Assembly: GCF_001552555.1 (NCBI RefSeq)
Contig: NZ_BCRK01000009.1
Coordinates: forward strand, 1-64,000
Origin: Nocardiopsis trehalosi NBRC 14201
Lineage (GTDB): Bacteria; Actinomycetota; Actinomycetes; Streptosporangiales; Streptosporangiaceae
Reading direction: 5' to 3'
DNA: 64,000 bases
Shown: positions 54,589 through 64,000 of the stretch, piece after piece
How the letters are laid out: each line of letters opens with the position of its first letter
Numbering within the stretch: position 1 is the first letter of the stretch
Notes under the pieces: model-generated
What the model was told of the DNA's origin: nothing
The model's database searches: none
The model's input: the letters and a program-made list of their open reading frames with translations, nothing else
Position numbers and translations under genes: made by a program

Positions 54589-56697
54589 TCAGCCGTCCGC
54601 GTCGGCCTCGGCGTTCCCGCCGTCGCCGCCCGCCCCGCCGTCGCCGCTGTCCTCGCCGCCCCCGTTGTCCGCGCCGGACCCGCCGTCCCCGCTGTCCTCG
54701 CCCGCCGCGTTTTCGGCCCACGGGTCGCCGTCGGTCTCGGGCACCAGTTCGCCGTAGGTCACCCACCGCATGCACAGCGCCTCGGCGTCGGTGTGCAGCA
54801 GCAGCCGGTTCCCGGCGCCGGCCAGCGGCAGGTACCAGACGCCGCCGTCGGGGGCGGCGGGCAGCCGGGTGGCCTCCCACGCCTCGCCGACGACCGCGTT
54901 GACCTCGGTCTCGGTCTCGGCGGAGTAGGCGATGGCGAGCACCATGGTGGGTCCGCCGAGCGACTCCACCGGCCACACCGCCTCGCCGCCGAAGGTGGTG
55001 ATGCACTCCTCGTCCTCGGCCGGGCCGAAGAAGGCGCTGCCCTCGGCCGGGCGGGCGCCGACGAGGTACCCGGCGTCGTTGAACACCAGGGCGGCGGCGG
55101 CCGGCTCGGGGTCGCGGATGCGCTCGGCCACCCCGGGGGCGGCGAGCGGGCTGAGCACGTGCGAGCTGAGCCGGCGGGCCCCGTTCCACGGCAGCACGAT
55201 GTCGTCGGGCACGGGCGTCGGGTAGATCCCGGCCTCGGCGGGGACCTCGCGCAGCGACCCGCGCACGGTGTCGAGGTACCAGCGCACCCGATCGCCGCTG
55301 AGGGTGTCGGCGAAGGCGTAGGTGGAGTACCCGCCGGCCAGGGTGAACGCGAGGGTGGCGGCCGTCCCGGCGGCGGCCGCGGTGCGCACCCGCCCGCTGG
55401 GGACCCGGCGGCGGTAGACGTCGCGCTCCTCCCGGGCGGGCAGGTAGGCGAAGGCGAGGCAGAGCGCGAACACCATGGCGGCGTCGGCGACGTAGCGGGG
55501 GTCGTAGCCGATGACGTCCTGGTAGCGGCCCCGGGCGACCAGGGTGGGCAGGATGTCGACCACGACGAGGTAGCCGGCGAGCAGCGCCCACGCGCGCCAC
55601 GACCGGCGGCGCAGCAGCAGGCTCCCGAGCACGACCGCCAGCAGGACCGCCCACGCCGCGGCGACCACGGTCGCCGACGGGTTGAGCAGCCCCCCGGCGG
55701 GGGTGACCGGCCCCCACTCCCCGGGGCCGCCGACGGCCCCGGCCGGGAACGTCTCGCCGAGCATCCGGCGGACCATCGACAGGGCGGTGTCGCCGCGCGG
55801 CACCCCCGCCCCCTCGCCCTCGGCGGTGTCCTGCCGGGAGAGGTAGAGCAGGCCGTGGCCGACCGACAGCAGGGCCATCCCCACCCAGAACGGCATGTCG
55901 CGGTCGAGCGTGCGCCACACCACCCGGGGGAACCGGCCCGGCACCAGGAAGGCGGCGGCCACCGCGAACAGGAACGGGGGCAGGAACAGCCCCTTGACCG
56001 AGAACGCCATGCCCAGCACCACCGCGCCGGCGGCCCACCACCCGTAGCGGCCCTCGCCGGTGCGCAGGTGGCGGACCGTCCAGAGCAGGGCGAGCGCCAT
56101 GGCGAGCTGGAAGGGGACGGCGTTCAGCGCGGCCGACCACCAGGCCAGCACCGGGATGGTCAGCGGCGAGAACAGGTAGACGGCGAGCGGGGCGATGATC
56201 GCCCACCGGCGCCCGAAGACCACCCACAGCAGCCGGAACACCGCCGCCGCGGCGCCCGCCTGGAAGGCGAGCATCACCCCGGCCGTGAGCCCCCAGTGGT
56301 AGGGGGCGATGGCGGTCTGCACGTAGGCGAGCAGCTTCGCCCCGGGCATGAGGTGGCCCTTGTGCAGGTCGGTCAGGTAGGTGACGGTGAGGTCCGAGGC
56401 GCCGGCGTCGGCGACGAACAGGAAGTCGTCCTCGATGAAGTACGCCGAGCGCAGCACCACGATCTTCAGCGCGAGCGACACCAGCACCAGGGCCGCGCCC
56501 ACCAGCACCACCCGGTCGCGGGCGCCGCGCGCCAGCGCGGCGGCGGCCCGGCGGGTCCACGGGGGGCTGCCGTCGGGGTCGGGGCCGCCGTCGGGACCGG
56601 GGTCGGGCGCGGCGGTGGGCGCCGTGTCCGGGCCGGTAGATTCGGGGGCGGGGCGGCGCGGTCCGGCCGCGGGCCGCGCGTCGTCGGACTCGGGCAT
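54589..56697 (-). CDS. GT-C-type membrane protein, probable glycosyltransferase (Rv0226c-like)
   Basis: 702 residues. About eleven membrane helices occupy the N-terminal two-thirds. The first extracytoplasmic loop carries EDDF (residues about 90-93), the kind of acidic motif used by GT-C enzymes with lipid-linked sugar donors. A C-terminal soluble domain of about 220 residues follows, ending in an acidic Asp/Gly-rich tail with GEDSGDGG repeats. The start is ATG 56697, with GGGGAAG upstream. Its place next to DUF3068, acyltransferase and AftD genes supports a role in envelope polysaccharide synthesis; direct evidence is lacking. Confidence 0.72.
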   Translation of the reverse strand: MPESDDARPAAGPRRPAPESTGPDTAPTAAPDPGPDGGPDPDGSPPWTRRAAAALARGARDRVVLVGAALVLVSLALKIVVLRSAYFIEDDFLFVADAGASDLTVTYLTDLHKGHLMPGAKLLAYVQTAIAPYHWGLTAGVMLAFQAGAAAAVFRLLWVVFGRRWAIIAPLAVYLFSPLTIPVLAWWSAALNAVPFQLAMALALLWTVRHLRTGEGRYGWWAAGAVVLGMAFSVKGLFLPPFLFAVAAAFLVPGRFPRVVWRTLDRDMPFWVGMALLSVGHGLLYLSRQDTAEGEGAGVPRGDTALSMVRRMLGETFPAGAVGGPGEWGPVTPAGGLLNPSATVVAAAWAVLLAVVLGSLLLRRRSWRAWALLAGYLVVVDILPTLVARGRYQDVIGYDPRYVADAAMVFALCLAFAYLPAREERDVYRRRVPSGRVRTAAAAGTAATLAFTLAGGYSTYAFADTLSGDRVRWYLDTVRGSLREVPAEAGIYPTPVPDDIVLPWNGARRLSSHVLSPLAAPGVAERIRDPEPAAAALVFNDAGYLVGARPAEGSAFFGPAEDEECITTFGGEAVWPVESLGGPTMVLAIAYSAETETEVNAVVGEAWEATRLPAAPDGGVWYLPLAGAGNRLLLHTDAEALCMRWVTYGELVPETDGDPWAENAAGEDSGDGGSGADNGGGEDSGDGGAGGDGGNAEADADG

Positions 56698-56872
56698 GCC
56701 GCTCACTTCCCCGGACCCGTCGCGGGCCGGTTGACGCCACCACACAGAGGGGTGTCACAATACAACACGTTCCACATATTGCTGCGATGGTCCTCGCAGG
56801 TCCATAGCAGTGGGGCAATTCAAACAAGAACCGGGTCTAACCCCGGATCGCGAGCACCATCGGGGGTGCGGC

Positions 56873-57616
56873 GTGGGCCTCGACGAAGTACGCGCGGACT
56901 GGACCCGGCTGGGCGCGGACGCCCCGCTGTGGGCGGTGTGCGTCGACCCCGCCAAGCGCGACGGCGGCTGGGACGACGACGAGTTCCTCGCCTCGGGCGC
57001 GCGCGAGATCGCCTCCGCGCTGGAGCGCCTGGACGCCCTGGGCCTGCGCCCCGAGGGCGGGCGCGCCCTCGACTTCGGGTGCGGGGCGGGGCGGCTGTCC
57101 AACGCGCTGGCCGACCACTTCGACGCCGTCGTGGGCGTCGACATCTCCGCCCCCATGCTCGCCGAGGCCCGCCGGCTCGACCGCAGCGGCGGCCGGATCG
57201 AGTTCCGCCTCAACGACGCCCCCGACCTGGCCGGGCTGCCCGACGCCTCCTTCGACCTCGTCTACACCGACCTGGTCCTCCAGCACCTGCCGCCCGCGCT
57301 GGCGGCGGGCTACGTGCGCGAGTTCGCCCGCGTGGTGCGGCCCGGCGGGGCCATGGTGATCGGCGTCCCGGCGCGGGAGCGGCGGACGTTCAAGGGGCTG
57401 GTGTTCCGGTACGCGCCCTGGCCGGCGATCCGGTTCGCCCAGCGGGCGCTGCTCGGCTACCCGGCCCCGATGCGGATGCACCCGCTGCCCGCCGACCGGC
57501 TGGCCGCGCTGCTGGCCCCCGCCGGCGCCCGCATCGCCGCGTCCGACCCCTACTGGGGCGGCGACCACTGGGAGCACCTGCGGCACTACGTCGCGGTGGA
57601 CGGGGGCGCCCGGTGA
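56873..57616 (+). CDS. class I SAM-dependent methyltransferase
   Basis: 247 residues. SAM-binding motif I is ALDFGCGAGRLS, motif II VVGVDISAPM, and the later motif HLPPALAAGYVREFARVVRPGG is typical of class I methyltransferases. The target is unknown. The GTG start at 56873 has GGGGGTG upstream; the frame extends to 56810 without support. It is divergent from the GT-C gene (175-bp gap) and overlaps the next methyltransferase by GTGA. Confidence 0.85.
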   Translation: MGLDEVRADWTRLGADAPLWAVCVDPAKRDGGWDDDEFLASGAREIASALERLDALGLRPEGGRALDFGCGAGRLSNALADHFDAVVGVDISAPMLAEARRLDRSGGRIEFRLNDAPDLAGLPDASFDLVYTDLVLQHLPPALAAGYVREFARVVRPGGAMVIGVPARERRTFKGLVFRYAPWPAIRFAQRALLGYPAPMRMHPLPADRLAALLAPAGARIAASDPYWGGDHWEHLRHYVAVDGGAR

Positions 57617-58368
57617 CCGCCCCCCGCACCGCCCCCGCGCGCCCCTTCCGCGCCACCCTGGGCCGGTCGGTGGCGCTGTTCTCGGCGTTCCGCCGCGAGC
57701 AGACCGACCCCGACCACTTCTACGGCACGCTCGCCCGCGACACCGTCGCCCAGCTGCGCTCCTACACCCCGCTCGACGGGGCGGTGGTGGTCGACGTCGG
57801 CGGCGGCCCCGGCTACTTCGCCGACGAGCTGCGCGCGGCGGGCGCCCGCTGCGTGTGCGTCGACGCCGACTCCGCCGAGCTGCGGCTGCGCGACGGCGAA
57901 CCGCCCGCCACCGCCGTGCTCGGCAGCGCCCTGGACCTGCCGGTGCGCACCGGGACGGTCGACGTGTGCTTCTCCTCCAACGTGCTGGAGCACGTGCCCG
58001 ACCCGCCGCGCATGGCGGCGGAGATGGTGCGGGCCACCCGCCCCGGCGGCACCGTGTACCTGTCGTACACGCTGTGGCTGTCGCCGTGGGGCGGCCACGA
58101 GACCTCGCCGTGGCACTACCTGGGCGGCCGCTACGCCGCCGAGCGCTTCGCCCGCCGCAACGGGCGCCGCCCCAAGAACGACTTCGGCCGCACCATGTTC
58201 GCGGTGTCGGCGGCCGAGATGATCGCCTGGGCGCGGGCGCGCACCGACGTCGACGTGGTCGACGTCGTGCCCCGCTACCTGCCCGCGTGGGCGCGGCCGG
58301 TGGTGCGTGTGCCGCTGCTGCGCGAGATCGTCACCTGGAACCTGCTGCTGGTGCTGCGCAAGCGCTGA
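57613..58368 (+). CDS. class I SAM-dependent methyltransferase (Rv0224c-like)
   Basis: 251 residues. Motif [13 protein letters not shown], motif II VCVDAD, and [18 protein letters not shown] are clear. The C-terminal half has [19 protein letters not shown]. Length and features are like Rv0224c, a methyltransferase near the mycobacterial envelope cluster. The GTG start overlaps the previous gene, so the two are translationally coupled. Target unknown; envelope glycan or lipid is inferred from neighbours. Confidence 0.85.
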   Translation: MTAPRTAPARPFRATLGRSVALFSAFRREQTDPDHFYGTLARDTVAQLRSYTPLDGAVVVDVGGGPGYFADELRAAGARCVCVDADSAELRLRDGEPPATAVLGSALDLPVRTGTVDVCFSSNVLEHVPDPPRMAAEMVRATRPGGTVYLSYTLWLSPWGGHETSPWHYLGGRYAAERFARRNGRRPKNDFGRTMFAVSAAEMIAWARARTDVDVVDVVPRYLPAWARPVVRVPLLREIVTWNLLLVLRKR

Positions 58369-58384
58369 GCGCCCGCGCGGGCGG

Positions 58385-59506
58385 TCAGCCGGCCTCCCGG
58401 GCGGCGTCGCGGTCGGCGCCGGGTTCGGCGCCGTCGGCGGGCGGCGCGGCGGCCTCCTCCCCGGCGGCCGCGCGGGCGGCGGCCCGCCGGTCGCGCGCCG
58501 CCACCGCGGCGGCGAACGCGAAGGCGGCCGCGGCCGCCGCGCCCAGGCCGACCGGGCCCCAGGTGCGGGCGGTGAGCAGCACCAGACGGGCGGCGCGCGC
58601 GTCGGCCGTGAACGCGGCCACCTGGTCCTCGGGCATGGTGAGGTCGGCGTCGAGCAGGACCCGCTCGCCGGAGCCGGTCTCGGGACGCAGCGTCTCGTGC
58701 CGCAGCTCCCGGGCGTCGACCACGCGCCCGCTGACCGGCTCCACCCAGAAGGTGCGGCGCAGCTCCAGCCAGCGGGTCGCGGTGACCGTGCCGGGCCGGT
58801 CGCGGCCGAGCGTGCGGGCGGGGACCTCGCGCGCGGAGTCGGGGATCTGCGTGGCCGCGAACTCCTGCACGTAGCGGCGGACCGGCAGCCCGCCCACCTC
58901 GTCGTGGCCGTCGAAGACCATGAGCGGGGCGGCGCGGATGTCGGCGTCGTAGAAGGGGTACTCGTCGGCGGTGGCGCCGGCGGGCCACCACAGCACGAGC
59001 CCGGCCTGGCGGACCGCGCGGTCGCCGTCGACGTGCTCGCCGCAGCAGTTCACCGCCTGCCCGGTGGTGCGGTCGACCACCACGCGGCGGTCCAGGTGGC
59101 CGATGACCGCCTCGCCGGCGGTGTCGACGGTCACCTCCCACACGCTCCAGTCGGGGTCGCCGGGGCTGACCGCGCCGCGCACCTGGGTGCGCTGCACCAC
59201 CTCGGCGTCCTCCACGGTGCGCCAGGTGGCGGTGTCGAGGTGGTCGGCGGCCTCGTCGAGCAGCCGCATCTCGGTGGTCACGGTGGCGGGCAGCACGGCG
59301 ATGCGGTCGGCCACGTAGAACCGCAGCAGCAGGGCGAGGGTGAGCAGGAACGCGCCCGCCGCGAGGAGCAGCACGGCGGCGTCGCGGCGCACCGCGCGCC
59401 GGGCCGGGCCGGGCGGGCGCGGGGGGCGGGGGCGGACCACCGGGTCGGTGTCCGGGCCGGTGGTGTCGGGGGCGTCGGTGTCCGCCGGGGGTCGCGGGCC
59501 GGTCAT
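58385..59506 (-). CDS. DUF3068 (PorA-like) membrane protein, second copy
   Basis: 373 residues. A Pro/Asp-rich cytoplasmic N-terminus (about 45 residues) precedes a membrane helix (48-68). The DUF3068 extracytoplasmic domain follows, with the vicinal Cys pair in [18 protein letters not shown] and a C-terminal helix. It is a paralogue of the copy at 52165-53091. The start ATG overlaps the AftD stop (TGATG) and has GGAGGTGA on the minus strand, so it is coupled to AftD translation. An envelope or pore role is inferred. Confidence 0.87.
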   Translation of the reverse strand: MTGPRPPADTDAPDTTGPDTDPVVRPRPPRPPGPARRAVRRDAAVLLLAAGAFLLTLALLLRFYVADRIAVLPATVTTEMRLLDEAADHLDTATWRTVEDAEVVQRTQVRGAVSPGDPDWSVWEVTVDTAGEAVIGHLDRRVVVDRTTGQAVNCCGEHVDGDRAVRQAGLVLWWPAGATADEYPFYDADIRAAPLMVFDGHDEVGGLPVRRYVQEFAATQIPDSAREVPARTLGRDRPGTVTATRWLELRRTFWVEPVSGRVVDARELRHETLRPETGSGERVLLDADLTMPEDQVAAFTADARAARLVLLTARTWGPVGLGAAAAAAFAFAAAVAARDRRAAARAAAGEEAAAPPADGAEPGADRDAAREAG

Positions 59507-62500
59507 CAGGCGGTCACCTCCGCGGAGGGGCGGTCGCGGTCGGCGCCGCCGACCGCGACCGGGGGCGCGGCGTCCCGGGTGTCCTCGGGCGGCGGCGCCC
59601 CGCCGGCGGGCGGCGCGGGGTCGGAGATCTCGCCGAGGGCGATGACCAGCCGGGCCAGCGCGGGCAGGCAGCACAGCTGGGCGACCCAGCCGCGCAGCGG
59701 TTCGTTCAGCAGCTCGCTGACGTCGTGGAACGGGAGGTGGAGCGCCACGTAGGTGCCGGCCGCCATGGACAGCCCGGCGCAGCCGAGCGCGACCGCCACC
59801 GTCCACGGGCCGGCCAGCCAGCGCAGCGGCCGCCCGCCGAGCGCGGGCCGCTCCGGCCGGGCGTGCCGCAGCCGGGACGAGGGCGCCCGGCCCAGCCACC
59901 ACACCAGCAGCATGGCCCCGCCGACCACCGCGGCCCCCGCGGCGCCCGCCACCCACGCGCCGTAGAGCGGCCCGGCGGGGACGAGCACCGCGCGGCCGAC
60001 CCGGCCGGGCGCCGCGGCGGGCAGCGCGGCCGCCCGCCCGGGGTCGGCCCGCCGCGCCTCGGGCGCCGCGGCGGCGCCGGCGGCGAGGGCGGTCGCGGAC
60101 GCGGCGGCAGCGCGGCGGCGCGAACGGGGCCGGCGCTGGGCGAGGACCACGACGGCCAGCGCCAGCACCGCGCCCGCGCCGAGGGCCGCCTGGTAGGGGG
60201 TGTTCGGGGCGTAGGTGAGGGTCACGGTGCCCTGCGCGCCCTCGGGCAGCCGCCACGCCTGCTTCCAGCCGTCGAGCCGCACCGGCTCCAGGGGCGCGTC
60301 GGCGCCCTCCAGGTCGGCGCGCCAGCCCTCGTTGAAGTTCTCGTTGACGACGAGGAAGCTCGCCTCGTCGACGTCCACCTCGAACCGCCGCTCGTCCGGC
60401 CCCCACGCGGACAGGGCGGCCACCGGGGCGGTGTCGACGTCGACCGGGGCGGGCGCGTCGGCGGACTCCACCACGGCCGAGCGGACCTGGTACTGGTTGC
60501 CCGGCTCGACCACCACCCGGTTCTCGCCGTCGGTGAGGCCGACGTCGGCGCAGCTCTCGTAGCGCAGCGGCGCCCCGTTGAGGGTGTCCTCCAGGGTGCC
60601 GTCGGAGATGCGGGTCTCCACGCGCTCGCCGTTGACCCGCAGCACTGGGCCCAGGCCGCAGGCGGTGGTGGCGTCGCCGTCCTCGACCGGCTCCAGGGGG
60701 TCGACGTCGGGCAGGGTGATCCCGGCGATCTCCAGCGGCTGGTCCTCGGGGCGGTCGAAGGTCAGGGTGAGCTCGTCGGCGGTGAACGGGGCGAACCCGA
60801 CCCAGCCGTTGCCGTCGAGCCAGCCCTCGCGCACGGTCGACCCGGTGTCGGCGGTGACCCGCACCGGGCGGGTCATGCTGTCGGGCCGGGGGAAGTCGAC
60901 GCTCAGGCCGTCGATCTCGGTGTCCCGCCCCAGGTCGATGCGGAGGGCGGGGTCGTCCTCGTCGGGGTCGGGGTACCAGACGGTGGCCGGGTCGGCGTCG
61001 AGCGCGTTGCGGCCCATGGCGGCGGGGTGCTGCACCGACGTCGAGGAGGAGGTCACCTTCGGGTAGCCGGAGGCGCGGTTGGCGGCGTTCTCGACGTCGC
61101 GGGGGTCGGTGACCACGGCCTGGCCGGTGATGCGGTGGGCGCCGTCGGCGGCGTCGCCGGTCATCTCGAAGGTGCGGTCGAAGGTGTAGGCGTCCTCGCC
61201 CTGCACGGCCAGGTCGGGGTTGCACGTCCACACCTGGGAGCCCTCCATGCACCCCGGGACGGTGCCGGTGGCGCCGGTGAGCAGCACGGTCCCGGCGCCT
61301 TCGACCCCCGGCACGCGCAGGGTGCGGGCCGGGTCGAGGCCGGGCAGGGTGATGCCGCTGATGCCGACCCGGGTGCCGAACCGGTACTCCGGCTCCCAGG
61401 CCAGCTCGTCCACCCGGACGCGCAGCGTGGACGTCGCCCCGCCGGGGGCGGTGAACTCCTGGGGGTCGCCGGTCGCGGCGACGGCGGCGGTGGCCTCCCC
61501 GCTGTCGGTGGCCAGGGTGATGCGCGAGGGCGGCGGTTCGCCGGGGATCTGCTCGAAGGCGATGGTGAGGTCGCCGACCTCGCGCGGCTCGGTGAACTCG
61601 ATCTCCAGCCACTGCCCCACGGCGCCGGTGAAGCCGCTGGAGCGCCACGAGGTGTCGGCGGCGTCGTCCAGCGCGGCGAACGGCATCCGACCGGGGTCGC
61701 GGGTGCCGGGCGAGGCGTTGGCGCCCGCCTCGGAGGACGACGCGGTGACCGCGGCGACGCCCTCGTGCTCGGCGACGGCGGTGTAGTCCGCCCAGGCGGG
61801 GTCCATGATGTCGGGCGCGGGGGTGTCGCGCTCCGGTTCCTCGTCGGCGGTGAGCGTGTTGCTCACGTTGCGCCGCACGTCGGGGTAGACGATCTCGCGG
61901 CGCCGCGAGGTGTCGGTGACCACGGTGTCCTCGGGGGCGATGTCCTCGGCGCCGGGGTCGTCGCCGAGCAGGACCGGGCGGTCGTCGTCGAGCAGCCCGT
62001 GCTCGGCCATGCCCAGCAGCGCCTCGGGGCCGCCGGTCACCCGCAGGGCGTCGGCGGCGGGCACGGTGCCGACGGCGGGGGCGGCGCCCTCCACCGCGTA
62101 CACCTCCAGCGCCCGGTAGGGCTGGTCGTACCACTGGGCGGCGCTGTGCACCTCCAGGGAGCCGACCTGGGGGCCGAAGGAGGTGGCGTGCTCGATGCCG
62201 GGCGAGGCGGCGAGCGCCTGGTGCACCCGGGCCGGCCAGCCGCCGTTGTTGCCGGTGCGCTGGAGGTCGTTGCGGACGAGCAGGTGGGTGACGCCCATCC
62301 GGGCGAGCGTCGCCGACAGCCCGGCCGAGCCGCGGCCGGAGGAGATGCGCTGGTCGATCTCGTGGGACAGCCGGGAGGCGCCGGCCGACCCCCACGGGAT
62401 GATCTGCTGGTTGGTCCAGGCGCCGCCGTCGAGCAGCGGCTGGAGCGGTTCGTCCATGGGCCGGCCCCACAGGTACTCGCCGCGCGCCGACCCGGGGACG

Positions 62501-63882
62501 GCCATGGTGGTGCCGTCGCGGCCGTTGGCGTCGAGCCAGGCGGCGGCGTCGTACCAGTAGTCGGGGATGCGCTCGAACCCGCCGCGGGTGGCCACGCCGA
62601 CGGTCGCCATGGGGGTGAGGGTGGCCAGGAACGCGACGGCGCAGGCGCCCGCGGCCACCCGGCGCACCGTGCCGGGGTCGGGCGGGGCGACCCGGCGCGG
62701 CGCGGTGGGATCGGCGGCCGCGGCGGCGCGGCGGTCGGCGGCGTCCAGGCCGAGCACCACGGGGAGCTGGGCCAGGCCCAGGACGACCGGCAGCCGGATG
62801 AGCGCGTCGAACTTGTGGATGTTGCGGAACGGGCTGAGCGGGCCGTCGAGCAGTTCCCGCATGAGGGGGGCGAGCGGGCCGGTGAGGGCGCCGGTGTGCC
62901 CGGCGACGACGATCGCGGTGCCCGCCAGCAGGGTGGAGATGAGGAACACCCGCTCGGGGGTGCGCCGGTTGATCAGCCCGGCCAGGCCGAGGCCGGCGAC
63001 CAGGGCGGTCGCCGCGACCAGCCAGGGCTCGGTCGACAGCTCGGCGCCCGCCGGCAGCGCCGGCTGGCCCTGGGTGGGCACGAACCCCATCCAGTTGGAG
63101 GTGCCGCGCAGCGCGTTGACCAGGGAGGTGACGCCGGTGGTGGTGGCCGCGTCCTCGGTGAACGGCATGAACGAGTAGACGTAGCGGCCCATGATCAGCA
63201 GCGGGACCAGCCACCAGAACGACACCAGGAACAGGGCGAGCAGCCACCACCCGAGCAGCCGCCGCTTGCGCGGTCCCCGGGCCCGGGTCAGCAGGTAGAC
63301 GAGCGGGACGACGAGGACGGCCAGCTCCGACGCGGCGTTCGTGCCGCCGCAGAACAGGAACGCCACCCCCGACAGCATCGCCATGCGCCGCGGGCTGTAC
63401 CCGTGCCGCGTGCCGAGGACGAGCGGGAGCAAAATCCACGGCAGCAGCATCATCGGCTGCAGCTCGGCGGAGTTGTAGGACAGCAGGGTCAGCACGCGGG
63501 GCGCGAGGGCGTAGGCCACCCCGGCGAGGATGCGCGTGTGGGTGGTGCCGATACCCAGCGCCGCCGCCACCCGCACCGTGCCCAGGAACGCGGCGCAGAG
63601 CAGGACCGCCATCCACACCCGCTGCACCATCCACTCGGGCATGTCGAGCGCGATCAGCAGCGCGTGGAACGGCCCGTTGGGGAACAGGTAGCCGTACGCC
63701 TGGTTCTGGATCTGCCCGAAGTAGGCGGGGTCCCACAGGTGCAGGGCCCGCTCCAGGAAGCCGAACGGGTTGATCGTGAGGTCGATCTTGGTGTCGCCGA
63801 CGATCATCGGCGGGTCGAGGCTGAGCGCGACGGCGGCCAGCAGCAGGCAGACGGCGGCGTGCTTGAGCCGGCGCAGCAGCAC
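59506..63882 (-). CDS. aftD: alpha-(1->3)-arabinofuranosyltransferase AftD-like protein (DUF3367)
   Basis: About 1458 residues from GTG 63882. The N-terminal third is a GT-C membrane domain with the conserved first-loop acidic motif [12 protein letters not shown] (Asp30, Asp34). The middle and C-terminal parts are extracytoplasmic: two F5/8-type or carbohydrate-binding-like modules ([17 protein letters not shown] near 710 and [15 protein letters not shown] near 970), then a last membrane helix set. Mycobacterial AftD (Rv0236c) adds arabinofuranose to arabinan. AGGAGG lies seven bases before the GTG, but the frame stays open to the window edge (see 63883-64000). It is translationally coupled to the downstream DUF3068 gene. 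Confidence 0.88.
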   Translation of the reverse strand: MLLRRLKHAAVCLLLAAVALSLDPPMIVGDTKIDLTINPFGFLERALHLWDPAYFGQIQNQAYGYLFPNGPFHALLIALDMPEWMVQRVWMAVLLCAAFLGTVRVAAALGIGTTHTRILAGVAYALAPRVLTLLSYNSAELQPMMLLPWILLPLVLGTRHGYSPRRMAMLSGVAFLFCGGTNAASELAVLVVPLVYLLTRARGPRKRRLLGWWLLALFLVSFWWLVPLLIMGRYVYSFMPFTEDAATTTGVTSLVNALRGTSNWMGFVPTQGQPALPAGAELSTEPWLVAATALVAGLGLAGLINRRTPERVFLISTLLAGTAIVVAGHTGALTGPLAPLMRELLDGPLSPFRNIHKFDALIRLPVVLGLAQLPVVLGLDAADRRAAAAADPTAPRRVAPPDPGTVRRVAAGACAVAFLATLTPMATVGVATRGGFERIPDYWYDAAAWLDANGRDGTTMAVPGSARGEYLWGRPMDEPLQPLLDGGAWTNQQIIPWGSAGASRLSHEIDQRISSGRGSAGLSATLARMGVTHLLVRNDLQRTGNNGGWPARVHQALAASPGIEHATSFGPQVGSLEVHSAAQWYDQPYRALEVYAVEGAAPAVGTVPAADALRVTGGPEALLGMAEHGLLDDDRPVLLGDDPGAEDIAPEDTVVTDTSRRREIVYPDVRRNVSNTLTADEEPERDTPAPDIMDPAWADYTAVAEHEGVAAVTASSSEAGANASPGTRDPGRMPFAALDDAADTSWRSSGFTGAVGQWLEIEFTEPREVGDLTIAFEQIPGEPPPSRITLATDSGEATAAVAATGDPQEFTAPGGATSTLRVRVDELAWEPEYRFGTRVGISGITLPGLDPARTLRVPGVEGAGTVLLTGATGTVPGCMEGSQVWTCNPDLAVQGEDAYTFDRTFEMTGDAADGAHRITGQAVVTDPRDVENAANRASGYPKVTSSSTSVQHPAAMGRNALDADPATVWYPDPDEDDPALRIDLGRDTEIDGLSVDFPRPDSMTRPVRVTADTGSTVREGWLDGNGWVGFAPFTADELTLTFDRPEDQPLEIAGITLPDVDPLEPVEDGDATTACGLGPVLRVNGERVETRISDGTLEDTLNGAPLRYESCADVGLTDGENRVVVEPGNQYQVRSAVVESADAPAPVDVDTAPVAALSAWGPDERRFEVDVDEASFLVVNENFNEGWRADLEGADAPLEPVRLDGWKQAWRLPEGAQGTVTLTYAPNTPYQAALGAGAVLALAVVVLAQRRPRSRRRAAAASATALAAGAAAAPEARRADPGRAAALPAAAPGRVGRAVLVPAGPLYGAWVAGAAGAAVVGGAMLLVWWLGRAPSSRLRHARPERPALGGRPLRWLAGPWTVAVALGCAGLSMAAGTYVALHLPFHDVSELLNEPLRGWVAQLCCLPALARLVIALGEISDPAPPAGGAPPPEDTRDAAPPVAVGGADRDRPSAEVTA

Positions 63883-64000
63883 CGGGTCGCCTCCTGCGGG
63901 GGTGTCCGGCCCGGAGTGGTCGTCCGTCGCGGCGGGGGCCTCGGGCCCCTCGGGGTCCGCGGGGCGGGGCGGCGCGGCCGGGGCGCCGGTGCGGTCGTCG
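63883..64000 (-). other. possible 5' extension of aftD at the window edge
   Basis: The aftD frame is open through all 118 bases to the end of the window, reading a Pro/Ala/Asp-rich sequence (for example GPEAPAATDDHSGPDTPAGG). The AGGAGG before GTG 63882 favours that start, but an upstream start or the end of another gene cannot be excluded. Confidence 0.4.

Noticed and set aside
58385-63736. 1783-codon frame spanning the DUF3068 gene and most of AftD
   Set aside because: Upstream of 59506 it is the out-of-frame shadow of AftD; only the DUF3068 part is a real gene.

Overview
The window is very G+C-rich, codon-biased actinobacterial chromosome. Many genes start with GTG, several look leaderless (a TANNNT -10 box about 6-9 nt before the start codon), and two actinomycete hallmarks are present: a complete conservon (cvnA-B-C-D) and the decaprenylphosphoryl-arabinose / AftD cell-envelope genes. 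Nothing looks like a phage, plasmid, transposon, CRISPR array, rRNA or tRNA. A filamentous actinomycete, possibly of the Nocardiopsaceae or Streptosporangiales, is my best inference, but the family cannot be fixed from this sequence alone.

Layout. 1-7.6 kb holds accessory and housekeeping genes: an NmrA-like reductase, an APH(6)-type kinase, a CPH-motif copper/silver ATPase behind two CsoR-type operators, a degenerate CbiX-like protein, an AadA-like nucleotidyltransferase and peptide deformylase. 7.8-20 kb carries a secreted coiled-coil protein with a LAS-type metal motif, an MFS exporter, a hydrolase, a divergent TetR/SDR pair with palindromic operators, a CPBP protease, EF-G2, a threonine-dehydratase-like enzyme, another TetR, an M48 protease and an M20 hydrolase with a long proline-rich tail. 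20.6-24.5 kb has an acyltransferase, a CDP-alcohol phosphatidyltransferase and GuaB1. 24.6-25.5 kb is a lower-G+C, translationally coupled run of three small membrane proteins.

26.2-33.6 kb contains two paralogous ABC-ATPase/YhgE-Pip operons flanking a TetR gene. Both ATPases have Arg in place of the Walker A Lys, and the first operon begins at a perfect TetR-style operator. 33.9-39.7 kb carries a solute-binding/VWA fusion with two small membrane proteins, a VanZ-RDD fusion and a GMC oxidoreductase. 40.2-45.3 kb is the conservon (NIT-domain sensor, roadblock, DUF742, GTPase) followed by an MpaB/DUF2236 oxygenase.

45.3-64 kb is an envelope-polysaccharide region. DprE2, DprE1 and a UbiA-type phosphoribosyltransferase should make decaprenylphosphoryl-arabinofuranose. 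An AftD-like arabinofuranosyltransferase, a GT-C-like protein, two DUF3068 (PorA-like) proteins, an acyltransferase and two SAM methyltransferases would use or modify the product. Part of the gene order resembles the M. tuberculosis Rv0224c-Rv0228 and Rv0236c neighbourhood. A CitA/CitB-like two-component system with a lone TctC lipoprotein is inserted among these genes. This region is the main point of interest: an arabinan-type pathway in what may be a non-mycolate organism, with a DprE1 carrying Ala at the benzothiazinone-reactive Cys position.
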